A stretch of DNA of 64,000 bases, taken from contig NZ_JACHFC010000001.1 of NCBI RefSeq assembly GCF_014205895.1, positions 402,493-466,492 on the forward strand, read 5' to 3'. Source of the DNA: Borreliella lanei. Its GTDB lineage: Bacteria; Spirochaetota; Spirochaetia; Borreliales; Borreliaceae. The translations under genes were made by a program, and so were the position numbers. A model generated the notes under the pieces. It was not told where the DNA came from and searched no databases. It saw only the letters and a list, made by a program, of their open reading frames with translations. Positions within the stretch are counted from its first letter, which is position 1. The number at the start of each line of letters is the position of its first letter. Shown here one piece after another: positions 18,634 to 27,324 of the stretch.

Positions 18634-19309
18634 CGTCCTCAACTTGAGTAAATTCTCCCTCAACGCTTCCCTCAAGTTTATACCTGTTAGTTTTTGTATT
18701 AAAAATTATCCTTGAAGCAGAATAATAGTTGTCTTTCTGGTAAATTACTGGAACCCCCTCAAGAAGCATTTCTTTTTCTTCTTTATTATAAGTCCCGTTC
18801 TCAGCTCTTGCAAAAGTATCGTCCTTATATATTTTAACAGAATATTGCATAATATAAACATTAGCCTTATTGCTGCCTTCAACCCTTTCCGCTTTAATAA
18901 GCATATTATTTTCTAAGTCTTCAAGCTCAACCCCTTTTTGAAGATAAAAATTATCCAATTTTCTATTAAAAAACAAAAACTGAGCCTTAACATGCATCTT
19001 ATTCTTATAATCTTCATAAAAAACATTGCCTCTAGCTTCAAGATAAGAGCCATTTTCTCCATAAATTTCAATTTCATCTGCTCTAAGCTTAAAACTTGAC
19101 GAAATAACCTCTGAATTCCCTTTTAAAACAATTTTTTTATAAAAAGAAGACACTATTCCTTGTGCAAAATCTGACTTAAAGGTAAAATTAGTGCTTTTCT
19201 CATCACTTCCCTTAAGCCTTTCAGATTTAAGACCGGATTCTAATTGTGTTGCTTGAATATTGTTAATAAAAATAATAAAAATCCATATTAATAAAATTAA
19301 ATCCTTCAA
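18611..19309 (-). CDS. LptA/OstA-like periplasmic protein
   Basis: 232 residues. The N-terminal signal peptide (MKDLILLIWIFIIFINNIQA) directs export, and the mature part has the alternating beta pattern of the OstA/LptA fold: SSSFKLRADEIEIYGENGSYLEARGNVFY and later LIKAERVEGSNKANVYIM, then DTFARAENGTYNKEEKEMLLEG. In Gram-negatives this forms the periplasmic lipid bridge. It overlaps the LptC-like gene by 4 bases (ATGA) and its 3' end overlaps lptB. Borrelia has no LPS, so its cargo is unknown. Confidence 0.85.
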   Translation of the reverse strand: MKDLILLIWIFIIFINNIQATQLESGLKSERLKGSDEKSTNFTFKSDFAQGIVSSFYKKIVLKGNSEVISSSFKLRADEIEIYGENGSYLEARGNVFYEDYKNKMHVKAQFLFFNRKLDNFYLQKGVELEDLENNMLIKAERVEGSNKANVYIMQYSVKIYKDDTFARAENGTYNKEEKEMLLEGVPVIYQKDNYYSASRIIFNTKTNRYKLEGSVEGEFTQVEDDVSKEKK

Positions 19310-19833
19310 TTCATGATTCCTTTAACCCCAGAATCAAAATAAAAAACATTGCTCTTTAAAAAATAAGAAAATCCTTTTCCTTTTATTTTGCTATCATTGA
19401 ATCTAATTAATACTAGCTCATTTGGAGGAGATTGCAACTTCTTGTCTTTATTCTTCCATAAAAGCCTATTTGAATTAAGCAAATAATAATTATTTTTATC
19501 TTCTATTTTAAATTCTACAGAATCTCTCATATCCAAATCCTTTGTAATATAAGAACCCTCCAAATTATTAAACTTCCCTGAAATTTCATTATCTAGCGAA
19601 TGATATAAAAACCTTCCATTCTCTGCCTTATAAATTTTATAGTCATTAAAATAACTGAAACTTAAAGAATTTAAAACGGTTTGCTCCTTATTGTATACAA
19701 CATCATAATACTTGATTCCTAATATTTGTATTGAAGGAAACTTTTTAGCCTCATCAGATCTACTAGAATATTCATCATAATCGAAAGTACAAGAAAAAAA
19801 CAAAAATAATAAATAAAGTCTAAGTATTTTCAT
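19306..19833 (-). CDS. LptC-like lipoprotein
   Basis: 175 residues. A short signal peptide (MKILRLYLLFLFFSC) ends in a lipobox-like FFSC with Cys15, so a lipid anchor is likely. The rest has the LptC-type beta arrangement (KAENGRFLYHSLDNEISGKF, later YYLLNSNRLLWKNKDKKL and SKIKGKGFSYF, resembling the G-x-G-F end of LptC). Context supports this: it is the first gene of the LptC-LptA-LptB trio with overlapping ends. Gene order fits B. burgdorferi BB0464. Similarity is structural rather than strong in sequence. Confidence 0.75.
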   Translation of the reverse strand: MKILRLYLLFLFFSCTFDYDEYSSRSDEAKKFPSIQILGIKYYDVVYNKEQTVLNSLSFSYFNDYKIYKAENGRFLYHSLDNEISGKFNNLEGSYITKDLDMRDSVEFKIEDKNNYYLLNSNRLLWKNKDKKLQSPPNELVLIRFNDSKIKGKGFSYFLKSNVFYFDSGVKGIMN

Positions 19834-20101
19834 AAATATTTTTCACAAAACTAAAAATTTTTTCTACTTTAATTAACAATCCATTAAACATAACAACATA
19901 ACATTAAAAACTTTATCAAACAAAATTTATTTACATAATCAATTATAATGTAAAGCATAAAATTAAGGTCAAAACACCATCCCTAAGAACAATCTTCTGT
20001 ATAAGAATTCTCCTAAAAACAAAATTTAAAAATTGCTCTTATTTTAGACTAGCATTAAAAGCAATTTAAAACTTATTCCTTTGAAGAGAGCCTTATAAAA
20101 A

Positions 20102-20611
20102 TTAACAATAATAATGCTCACATTCATCATCTCTTTTGTAGTTTAAAATTTCATTGTCTTTAAACCAAATTGGTATTTCTCGAATCGCATCTAACTCATT
20201 TGCAGATGCATGAATCACATTGTAAATTGAAAAACCTTTTTCATTTGAATATTTAAAACTATGATAAGAAAAATCTCCCCTTATTGTTCCAGGAATAGCT
20301 AATTTTGGCTCAGTAGCACCACAAAGCTTCCTAACAACCTCAATGCTTTCAACCCCTTCAATAACAAATGCAAAGACAGGAGAATTTGAAATAAATTTAA
20401 TTAAAGAATTCCAAACCGCCTCACTATGTCTAAAGACAATATCATCGTATAAATAATGTCTTTTTGCTAAACTCTCATCAACAATAAGCATTTTAGCAGC
20501 CACCATCTTTAAACCTACTCTTTCAAATCTAGAAACTACATCACCAATTAAGCCTCTTCTAACTCCATCTGGCTTAATAATACATAAAGTTTTTTGCAAT
20601 AACATTGACAT
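20102..20611 (-). CDS. ndk: Nucleoside diphosphate kinase
   Basis: Balances nucleoside triphosphates by phosphate transfer through a His intermediate. 169 residues, longer than the usual 140-150. The start TLCIIKPDGVRRGLIGDVVSRFE is typical and the catalytic His is in NVIHASAN (bacterial NLVHGSD). Extra residues lie before the catalytic His (RGDFSYHSFKYSNEKGFSIYN) and at the Cys/His-rich C-terminus (DDECEHYYC). ATG with AGGAGGA upstream. It stands alone, with about 270 AT-rich bases on its 3' side. Confidence 0.93.
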   Translation of the reverse strand: MSMLLQKTLCIIKPDGVRRGLIGDVVSRFERVGLKMVAAKMLIVDESLAKRHYLYDDIVFRHSEAVWNSLIKFISNSPVFAFVIEGVESIEVVRKLCGATEPKLAIPGTIRGDFSYHSFKYSNEKGFSIYNVIHASANELDAIREIPIWFKDNEILNYKRDDECEHYYC

Positions 20612-20780
20612 AAATCCTCCTAAATTTAGGACATGTATTTAAAAATAATTGAATAAATAAAAACACTTATTCAATACAAAAATTATATCTGATTAATTAA
20701 ATTTATATGGAATACTACAAGTTGCAAAACGCTTAATATTATATTGAAAAATCAAAATATAACTTTTATAAAATTAAAAA

Positions 20781-21080
20781 CTACATTCCAAAAGGAAGAA
20801 CTCCCATGGTTTTTAATTTTATCTCTTCTTTAACCTTAGAAACAGCATCATTTAAAGCAGATTTAACCATTTGCTCAAAAGCATCATTGTCTAAATCATC
20901 AAAAAATTCCTTATTAATTGAAACTTTTTTAATATTAAATTCGCCATCCATCTCAATAGTAACAATATTGCTACCAGCTTTACCACAAACCGTAATTTTA
21001 GAAATTTCCTTTTTAATATTGTCAATATTATTCTTAACACTAGACATATTTTTCAAAAAATCTAACGGATTTACTGCCAT
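20781..21080 (-). CDS. ebfC: YbaB/EbfC nucleoid-associated DNA-binding protein
   Basis: 99 residues from the ATG of MAVNPLDFLKNMSSV; the extra 11 codons upstream start inside the dnaX end and are not family sequence. YbaB/EbfC proteins are small homodimers; B. burgdorferi EbfC binds DNA broadly, including erp operators, and is known to be made with dnaX. Two helices flank a three-stranded sheet (NIVTIEMDGEFNIKKVSINK). It begins 4 bases after the dnaX stop, so the two are translationally linked. Confidence 0.93.
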   Translation of the reverse strand: MAVNPLDFLKNMSSVKNNIDNIKKEISKITVCGKAGSNIVTIEMDGEFNIKKVSINKEFFDDLDNDAFEQMVKSALNDAVSKVKEEIKLKTMGVLPFGM

Positions 21081-21084
21081 ATTT

Positions 21085-22767
21085 TTATCCCTCCAAAACT
21101 TCACTTGCTCCAAAAATATTTTTTACAGTTTCTAATTTTTCAAAATCCTTTTCAGGGTTTTTAAAATTTTTCTGAAACACAATGCTTAAATTGGGAAATT
21201 CTTTATAAAATTCAGATCTTATCTCGCCTTTATAATTTTGAAGCTCATTATACTCAAACTCACTAAACACCTTATAATAAAGAACATTGCCATCAATAGC
21301 AACCTCTCCTGAATGAACTAAAGTTTGAACATATCTTGAAACAATATAAATAAATTTATCTCTTATATCAATAAAATCATTTGAATTGCTCGAATTATCA
21401 TCTTCAATAAAAATCTCATCAATCTCGTCAATGGTACTAGTCTCTAAAATATTTTTATCAATTTTTATTGACAAATTTTCATCATGATTAGTTTCCTCTT
21501 TTTTTAAAGATTTAATTTCGGAAAATTCACATTTTAAGCTAGATTTTGCTGGAATAAAAGCTAAATCATCTTCGCTCTTATCATTTGATAAAACATTAAA
21601 ATTGTTTGAATCTACAGCAATATTTTCTAACAAATTGTCTTCAAGATTTTGAATTTGCTTTATTAAAACATGATTTGGAATATAATTTTTAAGTCTTAAA
21701 ATTTTAATAAAATTAATCTCAAGTTCATATCTTGGATTAACCGAAAATTGCAAATCTCTATAAGTTTCAAGCAAAACAACAATAATTCTCTCAATATAGT
21801 TCAAATCAAACTCAATTAATTTCTTTCTAAAATCCTCAGATTTAATTCCAATAAACTCAAAATTTTTAATACCTATCTTTAAAAATAATGCCTCTCTAAA
21901 AAATTCGATTGAATCTAAAAGAAATTGCTCATAAGACACTCCAGATGAAAAAATAGAATCAAGAACACAAATTAACTCTTTTACATCTTCACTAAGAATG
22001 CTAACTGACAACTTTTCCAAAAATTCATCGTTGGTTAAGCCCATTTTGGATCTTATTTGATCTAATTTAATGTTAGAATCAGTAAAAGAAACTATCTGAT
22101 CAAAAAGGGTATAGGCATCTCTTACGCTACCACTACTTTTATATGCAATCCATTTTAAAGCTTCATCTTCATATTTAATATGATCCTCTAAACAAACCTT
22201 CTTAAGCATATTATAAATCTTTTCTAAAGATAAAAGTTTAAAACTAAAATGCTGACATCTGCTTTTTATTGTCTCTGGAAGCTTGTGTGACTCTGTAGTG
22301 GCAAAAATAAAAACAATATAATTTGGAGGCTCTTCAATTGTCTTTAAAAGAGCATTAAAAGCAGAATTGGAAAGCATATGAACTTCATCAATAATATATA
22401 TTCTATATTTAGAAATTGCAGGAGGAAACATTATCTCTTCTTTAATTTGTCTAATATCTTGGACCGAAGTGTTTGAAGCACCATCAATTTCAACAACATC
22501 AAGACTGCTGTCATTCTCAATAGATTTGCAATTGCTACACTCCCCACATGGCATAACTGTTGGACCATTCCTGCAATTTAAGCATCTGGCAAAAGCCCTG
22601 GCTGATGAAGTTTTGCCAACACCTCTTGGCCCTGAAAAGATATAAGCATTGGCTATTTTATTTTTCTCTATAGAATGCTTTAGAGTTTCAACAACAAAGT
22701 CTTGCCCTTCAAGAGAGTTGAAATCTCTGGGGCGTTTCTTAAGAGCAGTGCCTCTTGAAGACGCCAT
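21085..22767 (-). CDS. dnaX: DNA polymerase III subunits gamma and tau
   Basis: Clamp-loader AAA+ ATPase, 560 residues. Walker A is FSGPRGVGKTSSARAFAR, the zinc module is CLNCRNG...CGECSNC (about residues 64-80), Walker B is YIIDEVHMLS, and the SRC motif appears as TIKSRCQHFSF. The C-terminal third (from about residue 360) is acidic and low in conservation, as in tau regions. I saw no obvious programmed-frameshift site, but did not test every A-run. ebfC follows. Confidence 0.95.
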   Translation of the reverse strand: MASSRGTALKKRPRDFNSLEGQDFVVETLKHSIEKNKIANAYIFSGPRGVGKTSSARAFARCLNCRNGPTVMPCGECSNCKSIENDSSLDVVEIDGASNTSVQDIRQIKEEIMFPPAISKYRIYIIDEVHMLSNSAFNALLKTIEEPPNYIVFIFATTESHKLPETIKSRCQHFSFKLLSLEKIYNMLKKVCLEDHIKYEDEALKWIAYKSSGSVRDAYTLFDQIVSFTDSNIKLDQIRSKMGLTNDEFLEKLSVSILSEDVKELICVLDSIFSSGVSYEQFLLDSIEFFREALFLKIGIKNFEFIGIKSEDFRKKLIEFDLNYIERIIVVLLETYRDLQFSVNPRYELEINFIKILRLKNYIPNHVLIKQIQNLEDNLLENIAVDSNNFNVLSNDKSEDDLAFIPAKSSLKCEFSEIKSLKKEETNHDENLSIKIDKNILETSTIDEIDEIFIEDDNSSNSNDFIDIRDKFIYIVSRYVQTLVHSGEVAIDGNVLYYKVFSEFEYNELQNYKGEIRSEFYKEFPNLSIVFQKNFKNPEKDFEKLETVKNIFGASEVLEG

Positions 22768-22996
22768 TAACTTTTTACCTCCCTATGCTTTAATAAGTAA
22801 AACACTAATAAATATATAATATACAACATATTTATATCTCAGGACTATTTATTTAAAAGAATTAGCAAAGAATTTTATAAAACATAAAAAATATCTAACA
22901 AAGAAAAGCTTCCTAAAAAATATAATAAAATTGAAAGTTTCAAAAAGACAAATCCATATTTTAACATAAGCAAAGTATTACATTTTGGCTTAAAAT

Positions 22997-23094
22997 TAAA
23001 CCTAAGACTTACGTACTCATCAAAAAAATAGCTTACCGCTGCTACCTTCCAGTCCTGACGGGATTCAGCAATATTTGATAGTACGGGCCCTAGG
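22997..23094 (-). ncRNA. ffs: 4.5S signal recognition particle RNA
   Basis: The minus strand contains the SRP apical domain: GAATCCCGTCAGGACTGG followed by AAGGTAGCAGCGGTAAG, with the conserved asymmetric loop and GGAA-like tetraloop region. Flanking arms GTACTATCAAA and TTTGATGAGTAC pair, as do CCTA and TAGG at the ends, giving one long hairpin of about 95 nt. A T-rich stretch follows the 3' arm. It lies only 3 bases downstream of tRNA-Ser(GGA), so both are probably cut from one transcript. Exact ends are approximate. Confidence 0.9.
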
Positions 23095-23097
23095 AAT

Positions 23098-23184
23098 CGG
23101 AGAGAATGGGATTCGAACCCATGATACATTTTACTGTATACACGCTTTCCAAGCGTGCGCCTTAAGCCACTCGGCCATCTCTCC
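23098..23184 (-). tRNA. tRNA-Ser (GGA)
   Basis: 87-nt cloverleaf with 7-bp acceptor GGAGAGA/TCTCTCC, discriminator G, long variable arm typical of tRNA-Ser, and anticodon GGA in the loop CTTGGAAAG. The CCA end is not encoded. It is the gene nearest to the SRP RNA. Confidence 0.96.
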
Positions 23185-23203
23185 AAACTAACAACAAATT
23201 TTC

Positions 23204-23277
23204 CGTGTCCAAGAGGACTTGAACCTCCGACCTTAAGAATCGCAATCTAACGCTCTATCCAACTGAGCTATGGACAC
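23204..23277 (-). tRNA. tRNA-Arg (GCG)
   Basis: 74-nt cloverleaf: acceptor GTGTCCA/TGGACAC, discriminator G, D-stem GCTC/GAGC, T-arm GGAGG-TTCAAGT-CCTCT. The anticodon loop is TTGCGAT, so the anticodon is GCG and reads CGC and CGU. The anticodon stem TTAGA/TCTTA has one T-T mismatch. Most bacteria use ACG (modified to ICG) for this box. No CCA is encoded. Confidence 0.93.
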
Positions 23278-23351
23278 AAACAATTAATTTTTATTGTAAT
23301 AAAAATTACTATTTATTACAATAAAAACATTCAACAGAAAATGGAGAAATT

Positions 23352-24059
23352 GTGAAAACTAAAATAATCATTTTGCTTTCAATAATATCTATTCTATCAT
23401 GCTCTAAGCCAGTCTCAAGTGAAGTTAATTCTGAATTTGCAATTAAAACTAAAAATATCAAAGAAAATGAAATACTAAAAAACAATAATATTCTCCACAT
23501 AGATGCAAAAATTCCTTTTATGGAAAACACAAACTTTGAATTTGAAAATCTTATAAAAAAATGGAAAAAAGATATCGAAAATAAAATATCAAAACCCAAA
23601 AACTCAAAAAATGAATATTTTTATTTTTCCAGCTTTACAATATTTAAAAATGAAAATATTGGCATTACATCTATTTTATACAAAGAATCTTTTAGAGAAA
23701 AAGAATCAAGCACTTTCTGGAAATATTATTCTTTAAACTTAAAAGGAAACAAAAAAATAGAAATTTCAGAAATAATATCAAAAGATCAGCTAGACTCTCT
23801 AATAAACGTATTAAAAGAACAACTAAAAAGTAGAATTAAAGATTTTTATGTTAAAGAAAAACACAGTCCAAAAGAATTGGAAAAAAAATTCACAACAATC
23901 TTTCCAAGATATAAATATTACTTTAAAAATAACCAAATTATAGTTTTTTATGATCCATTCTCAAATGATTGTAATGACTGCGATAAAATTGAGTTTCAAT
24001 TTCCCATACATGAAAATACAGAAAATGAATATCAATCAAACAAAAACCTTAACTCTTAA
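23352..24059 (+). CDS. Putative lipoprotein with RsiV/DUF3298-like domain (BB0460-like)
   Basis: 235 residues, GTG start with GGAG upstream. The signal peptide MKTKIIILLSIISILSC ends at a lipobox (ILSC, Cys17). The mature part carries a pattern resembling DUF4163/DUF3298 exported proteins: a dense SSFTIFKNENIGITSILYKE strand pair, FWKYYSLNLKGNKKIEISEI, and the C-terminal NNQIIVFYDPFSNDC. A short CNDC pair lies near residue 213. The gene is inserted between two tRNA genes transcribed from the other strand. The domain match is from memory of the fold and is moderate; function unknown. Confidence 0.72.
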   Translation: MKTKIIILLSIISILSCSKPVSSEVNSEFAIKTKNIKENEILKNNNILHIDAKIPFMENTNFEFENLIKKWKKDIENKISKPKNSKNEYFYFSSFTIFKNENIGITSILYKESFREKESSTFWKYYSLNLKGNKKIEISEIISKDQLDSLINVLKEQLKSRIKDFYVKEKHSPKELEKKFTTIFPRYKYYFKNNQIIVFYDPFSNDCNDCDKIEFQFPIHENTENEYQSNKNLNS

Positions 24060-24088
24060 TATTAATACTTAAAATTAAATGATAATTA

Positions 24089-24175
24089 CGGAGAGGGTGA
24101 GATTCGAACTCACGGTAGGCTTACACCTACAACGGTTTTCAAGACCGTAGCATTAAACCACTCTGCCACCTCTCC
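24089..24175 (-). tRNA. tRNA-Ser (TGA)
   Basis: 87-nt type II tRNA with acceptor GGAGAGG/CCTCTCC, discriminator G, long variable arm and anticodon TGA in CTTGAAAA. It reads UCA and other UCN codons. No CCA encoded. Confidence 0.96.
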
Positions 24176-24231
24176 AGAGTTAAAACAAATTTTAATAAAT
24201 AAAGTACACGCTGTCAAGATTTAAATAATTA

Positions 24232-24320
24232 CGGAGAGAATGGGATTCGAACCCATGGTCCCCTTTTAAAAGGACAACTTCTTAGCAGGAAGCCCCATTC
24301 GGCCACTCTGGCATCTCTCC
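24232..24320 (-). tRNA. tRNA-Ser (GCT)
   Basis: 89-nt type II tRNA with acceptor GGAGAGA/TCTCTCC, discriminator G, long variable arm and anticodon GCT in CTGCTAAG. It reads AGC/AGU. It is 56 bases from tRNA-Ser(TGA) in the same orientation and probably co-transcribed with it. Confidence 0.96.
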
Positions 24321-24373
24321 TATAACATTAATACATATTATCTTAGAGATATTATTATTGTCAACCAAATAAA

Positions 24374-25693
24374 TTATAAATATTGGTAATTTATTCTAAA
24401 CTCTTTATAAGCTTCTATTAAATTTTGAAAATCCCTAATAGAAATGTCAATTTCAGGCAAAACACATTCTTTATGCAAGATCTCTTGAACCATTTTTTCT
24501 TCATTGTTGCTAAATTTTAATTCAATGCACTCATCTTTAATTCTCCAAATATATGTATTTACTCTCATATTGTGATCAAAAACAAAAATAGGATCTCTCA
24601 AATTTAAAGAATTGTCAATAAAAAATAAATACTCTAAATACCAATTTACTCTTAAAGATAATGCAAATTCTTCAAGCAGAGTTTCAATTAACATATCCTC
24701 ACTGGACTCTAATAATTTTAAAAATTTTAAATAAGGCTCTGGATTAAGCTCACAAAGTTTTTTCATGTAAAAATAGGCATCTTCAAGATCACGATTTCTA
24801 AGAAAAAATAAGGTTGCATACAAATATATTAAATCTAGATTAGAATAATCATTAACCATTCTCTCAATAGACTTTTTAGGAGAAAATTTTAAAAGCTCAA
24901 CTGTTGCAATATGCATATTGTAGATTGTATAAATATTTGGAAAATTTAAAATGGCTTTAACATAAGATGTTGTGGCTTGAGTCATGTTGCCTATTTTATG
25001 GAAAATAGTTGCCCTATTGTGCCAAATATACTTAGAATAATAAGAATCTGTTAAAAACTTCTCAGAAAGCCTAATTGCTCTGCTTATTTCCCCAATAGAA
25101 TAGAAATAATACATTAAATAATTAACAACAAAAGCAAGATTGGCATCAAAAAATTTTTTATCTAATTTTAAAAAGTTTGCTGTTTGAAGAGATTCGCTGT
25201 TTTTTAAAATCCAAATATTAAGCTTAACTAAAGAATTGTTTTGATCCAAATCTCTAGCCTCAAAAAATAACTTTAAAGCTTCGTCCTTGTTACCCAACAT
25301 TTCAAATAATACAGCACTATTGTTTAAAGCTTGTACAAAATCAGATTTTTGCTCTTTAGCTTTTAAAAAACAACTTAAAGCAAGTTCATATTCTTTTAAA
25401 TTGAAATAAAAAACACCTAAATTATAATTCTCAAAAGGGCCTAGATCATCTTTATTTTTTTCAATTTTGCCATAATCTATAAGTTTAACTAAAAAATTAT
25501 ACTCACTCAAAACAACGGGATAAGTATTTAAAACATATAAAAGAGCCTTATAGTCCTTTTTCTTAAAATAAATAAGTGCTTTAAGTGAAAGAGAATCAAA
25601 ATTCTCATCAAAAACATCTAAATTATCAAGAGAACTTTTAAAATCACCATTTTTATAAAAATTTAAAGCCTTCTCGAAACTAAAGTTATTCAT
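24374..25693 (-). CDS. TPR-repeat protein
   Basis: 439 residues with several tetratricopeptide repeats: ALNFYKNGDFKSSLDNLDVF near the start, NYNLGVFYFNLKEYELALSCFLKA and ALNNSAVLFEMLGNKDEALKL around residues 108-160, and WHNRATIFHKIGNMTQATTSY near residue 225. There is no signal peptide, so it is probably cytoplasmic. It overlaps the end of the upstream exported FN3-like gene by 8 bases, so the two are co-expressed. TPR proteins act as scaffolds; the partner is unknown. Confidence 0.82.
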   Translation of the reverse strand: MNNFSFEKALNFYKNGDFKSSLDNLDVFDENFDSLSLKALIYFKKKDYKALLYVLNTYPVVLSEYNFLVKLIDYGKIEKNKDDLGPFENYNLGVFYFNLKEYELALSCFLKAKEQKSDFVQALNNSAVLFEMLGNKDEALKLFFEARDLDQNNSLVKLNIWILKNSESLQTANFLKLDKKFFDANLAFVVNYLMYYFYSIGEISRAIRLSEKFLTDSYYSKYIWHNRATIFHKIGNMTQATTSYVKAILNFPNIYTIYNMHIATVELLKFSPKKSIERMVNDYSNLDLIYLYATLFFLRNRDLEDAYFYMKKLCELNPEPYLKFLKLLESSEDMLIETLLEEFALSLRVNWYLEYLFFIDNSLNLRDPIFVFDHNMRVNTYIWRIKDECIELKFSNNEEKMVQEILHKECVLPEIDISIRDFQNLIEAYKEFRINYQYL

Positions 25694-27203
25694 ATTTTTT
25701 AAAAATCTCCATAGGCCTTACAGAAATTTCCTTTGAAAAAGAAGTTTTATTAACACTTTTATCCAAATTGTAAGCAGCAATACTAATATAGTAAAGTCTT
25801 CCGTCTTCAAGTCCTGTAATCTTAAAAGAAGTTTGATTTCCAACATCAATAGGAGAAGTTAAAACACCACTGGTTTTTCCATGATAATTGCCAGAAGTAA
25901 CGCCAATATAAATGTAATACCCTTCAACGCTACTATTAACAACAGGAATCCATTCAATAAAAACTTCTCTAGAACCTGGAATAACTTTTGTTATCACAGG
26001 AGGGAATGGAGCTGCTTCAGGAACATAGGTAATTGACATACTATAAAGAGAAGGACTGCTTACAGAATCTCCACTAGGATAAAATTCAACTTTTATTTGA
26101 ATATATTTTGATATCTTTGAATCTGGAAAATCTTTTTTAGGATCAAAATGAATCCACGCCCCAGTTAAATTTTTTTTAATATTCCCATGACTATCTGTAT
26201 CATAAAATACCTTATTATCTAATCTGTAATAATAAACAATCTCTGTATCCTTAGGAACATTGGAATCAACATCAAAGGATAATACTTGAGAATAATATTT
26301 AGAAAGCTTAATAGGCTCTGTAATAATGTATCCCATATTTTTTGAAAAAAAAGCATTACTAACCTCTTCAAAGCTTTTATGTATTTCAAAATTCTCAACC
26401 GCACCAGTAAAATAAGTTCCCAAGGTAAAATCAATAAAATTACCAATGCTTAATAAATACCCTGATCCTTCCTTCTTATCATCTGTTATATATTCTATTG
26501 CCTGAGGTTTAGAATCTATCAAATATTCAAGTATGCCATCCTTTTGCCTATATCTTAAAGTATGTAAATGCCATTTCTTTGGAATAAAATCATCATTACT
26601 TTTCATTCTAATTTTGATAGGATTTTTATTGTCTTTTAAAAAGACATTGTTTAAAACCCAAACAAAATTTCCCTCATCGCTTTCCAATCTAATAGACTGA
26701 TCTACCCACGAATTATTAATCTTTTTATAACCATCCCAACTAAAAATAATTTCTCCTGTAACAGAAGTTGTTCGATATACCCAAAACTTAATAGTAAAAT
26801 CAGAAACAGTATTGCCTGAAAAAAAGAAAGCTTTCTTTGTCAGCGGCTTAAACTTAACGGGATTTTGATTTGAATAAAAAATTAAAGAGCCATTAGAAAC
26901 ATTACGAAATTCATTTGAAACTCTCAAACTTTTTGCACTAACTAAATAATTTGAAGATGTGTCTTTTAATTTATTATCCCTTCCTATTTCTAAGCGCAAA
27001 TCAATATTATTCAAATCTAAAACAGCTTTATATCTATCCAAATAAATACCAAGCAAACCCCTCATATCCCTTTCAAAAGTAACATTGTTAGAATCTTGAA
27101 TAAATTTAAAATTTTTTTTCGAATCAAGTATTAACTTCAATTCTTGAGATAAAAGAATAGAAAAGCACAAAAAAGATAGCAAGAGCATTAAAATTAATCT
27201 CAT
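25686..27203 (-). CDS. Exported protein with lectin-like and fibronectin type III domains
   Basis: 505 residues with an N-terminal signal peptide (LILMLLLSFLCFSILLSQ). The middle (about residues 110-290) looks like a LamG/concanavalin-type jelly-roll: FTIKFWVYRTTSVTGEIIFSWDG, WHLHTLRYRQKDGILEYLID, FTGAVENFEIH. The C-terminal part holds a fibronectin type III domain: PFPPVITKVIPGSREVFIEW with the typical GLEDGRLYYISIAAYN. The architecture suggests a periplasmic or surface binding protein. It is transcribed together with the TPR gene downstream. No specific function recognised. Confidence 0.75.
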   Translation of the reverse strand: MRLILMLLLSFLCFSILLSQELKLILDSKKNFKFIQDSNNVTFERDMRGLLGIYLDRYKAVLDLNNIDLRLEIGRDNKLKDTSSNYLVSAKSLRVSNEFRNVSNGSLIFYSNQNPVKFKPLTKKAFFFSGNTVSDFTIKFWVYRTTSVTGEIIFSWDGYKKINNSWVDQSIRLESDEGNFVWVLNNVFLKDNKNPIKIRMKSNDDFIPKKWHLHTLRYRQKDGILEYLIDSKPQAIEYITDDKKEGSGYLLSIGNFIDFTLGTYFTGAVENFEIHKSFEEVSNAFFSKNMGYIITEPIKLSKYYSQVLSFDVDSNVPKDTEIVYYYRLDNKVFYDTDSHGNIKKNLTGAWIHFDPKKDFPDSKISKYIQIKVEFYPSGDSVSSPSLYSMSITYVPEAAPFPPVITKVIPGSREVFIEWIPVVNSSVEGYYIYIGVTSGNYHGKTSGVLTSPIDVGNQTSFKITGLEDGRLYYISIAAYNLDKSVNKTSFSKEISVRPMEIFKKYE

Positions 27204-27324
27204 TTTTGACCTTTTATTTGTTATTATTCATATTTTTAAATACCTCAAAACATAAACCAAGCTGCCTTATGTTACAATATTATATCATAAGATGATTTTT
27301 AAAATCTAAAAACTACCTGACATT

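Noticed and set aside
18634..18675. Longer lptB reading from TTG
   Set aside because: An ATG with GAGG upstream lies 14 codons further in and the added residues are not family sequence.
22875..23186. 103-codon open frame on the minus strand
   Set aside because: Its first part is the tRNA-Ser(GGA) and SRP RNA sequence; the translation is accidental.
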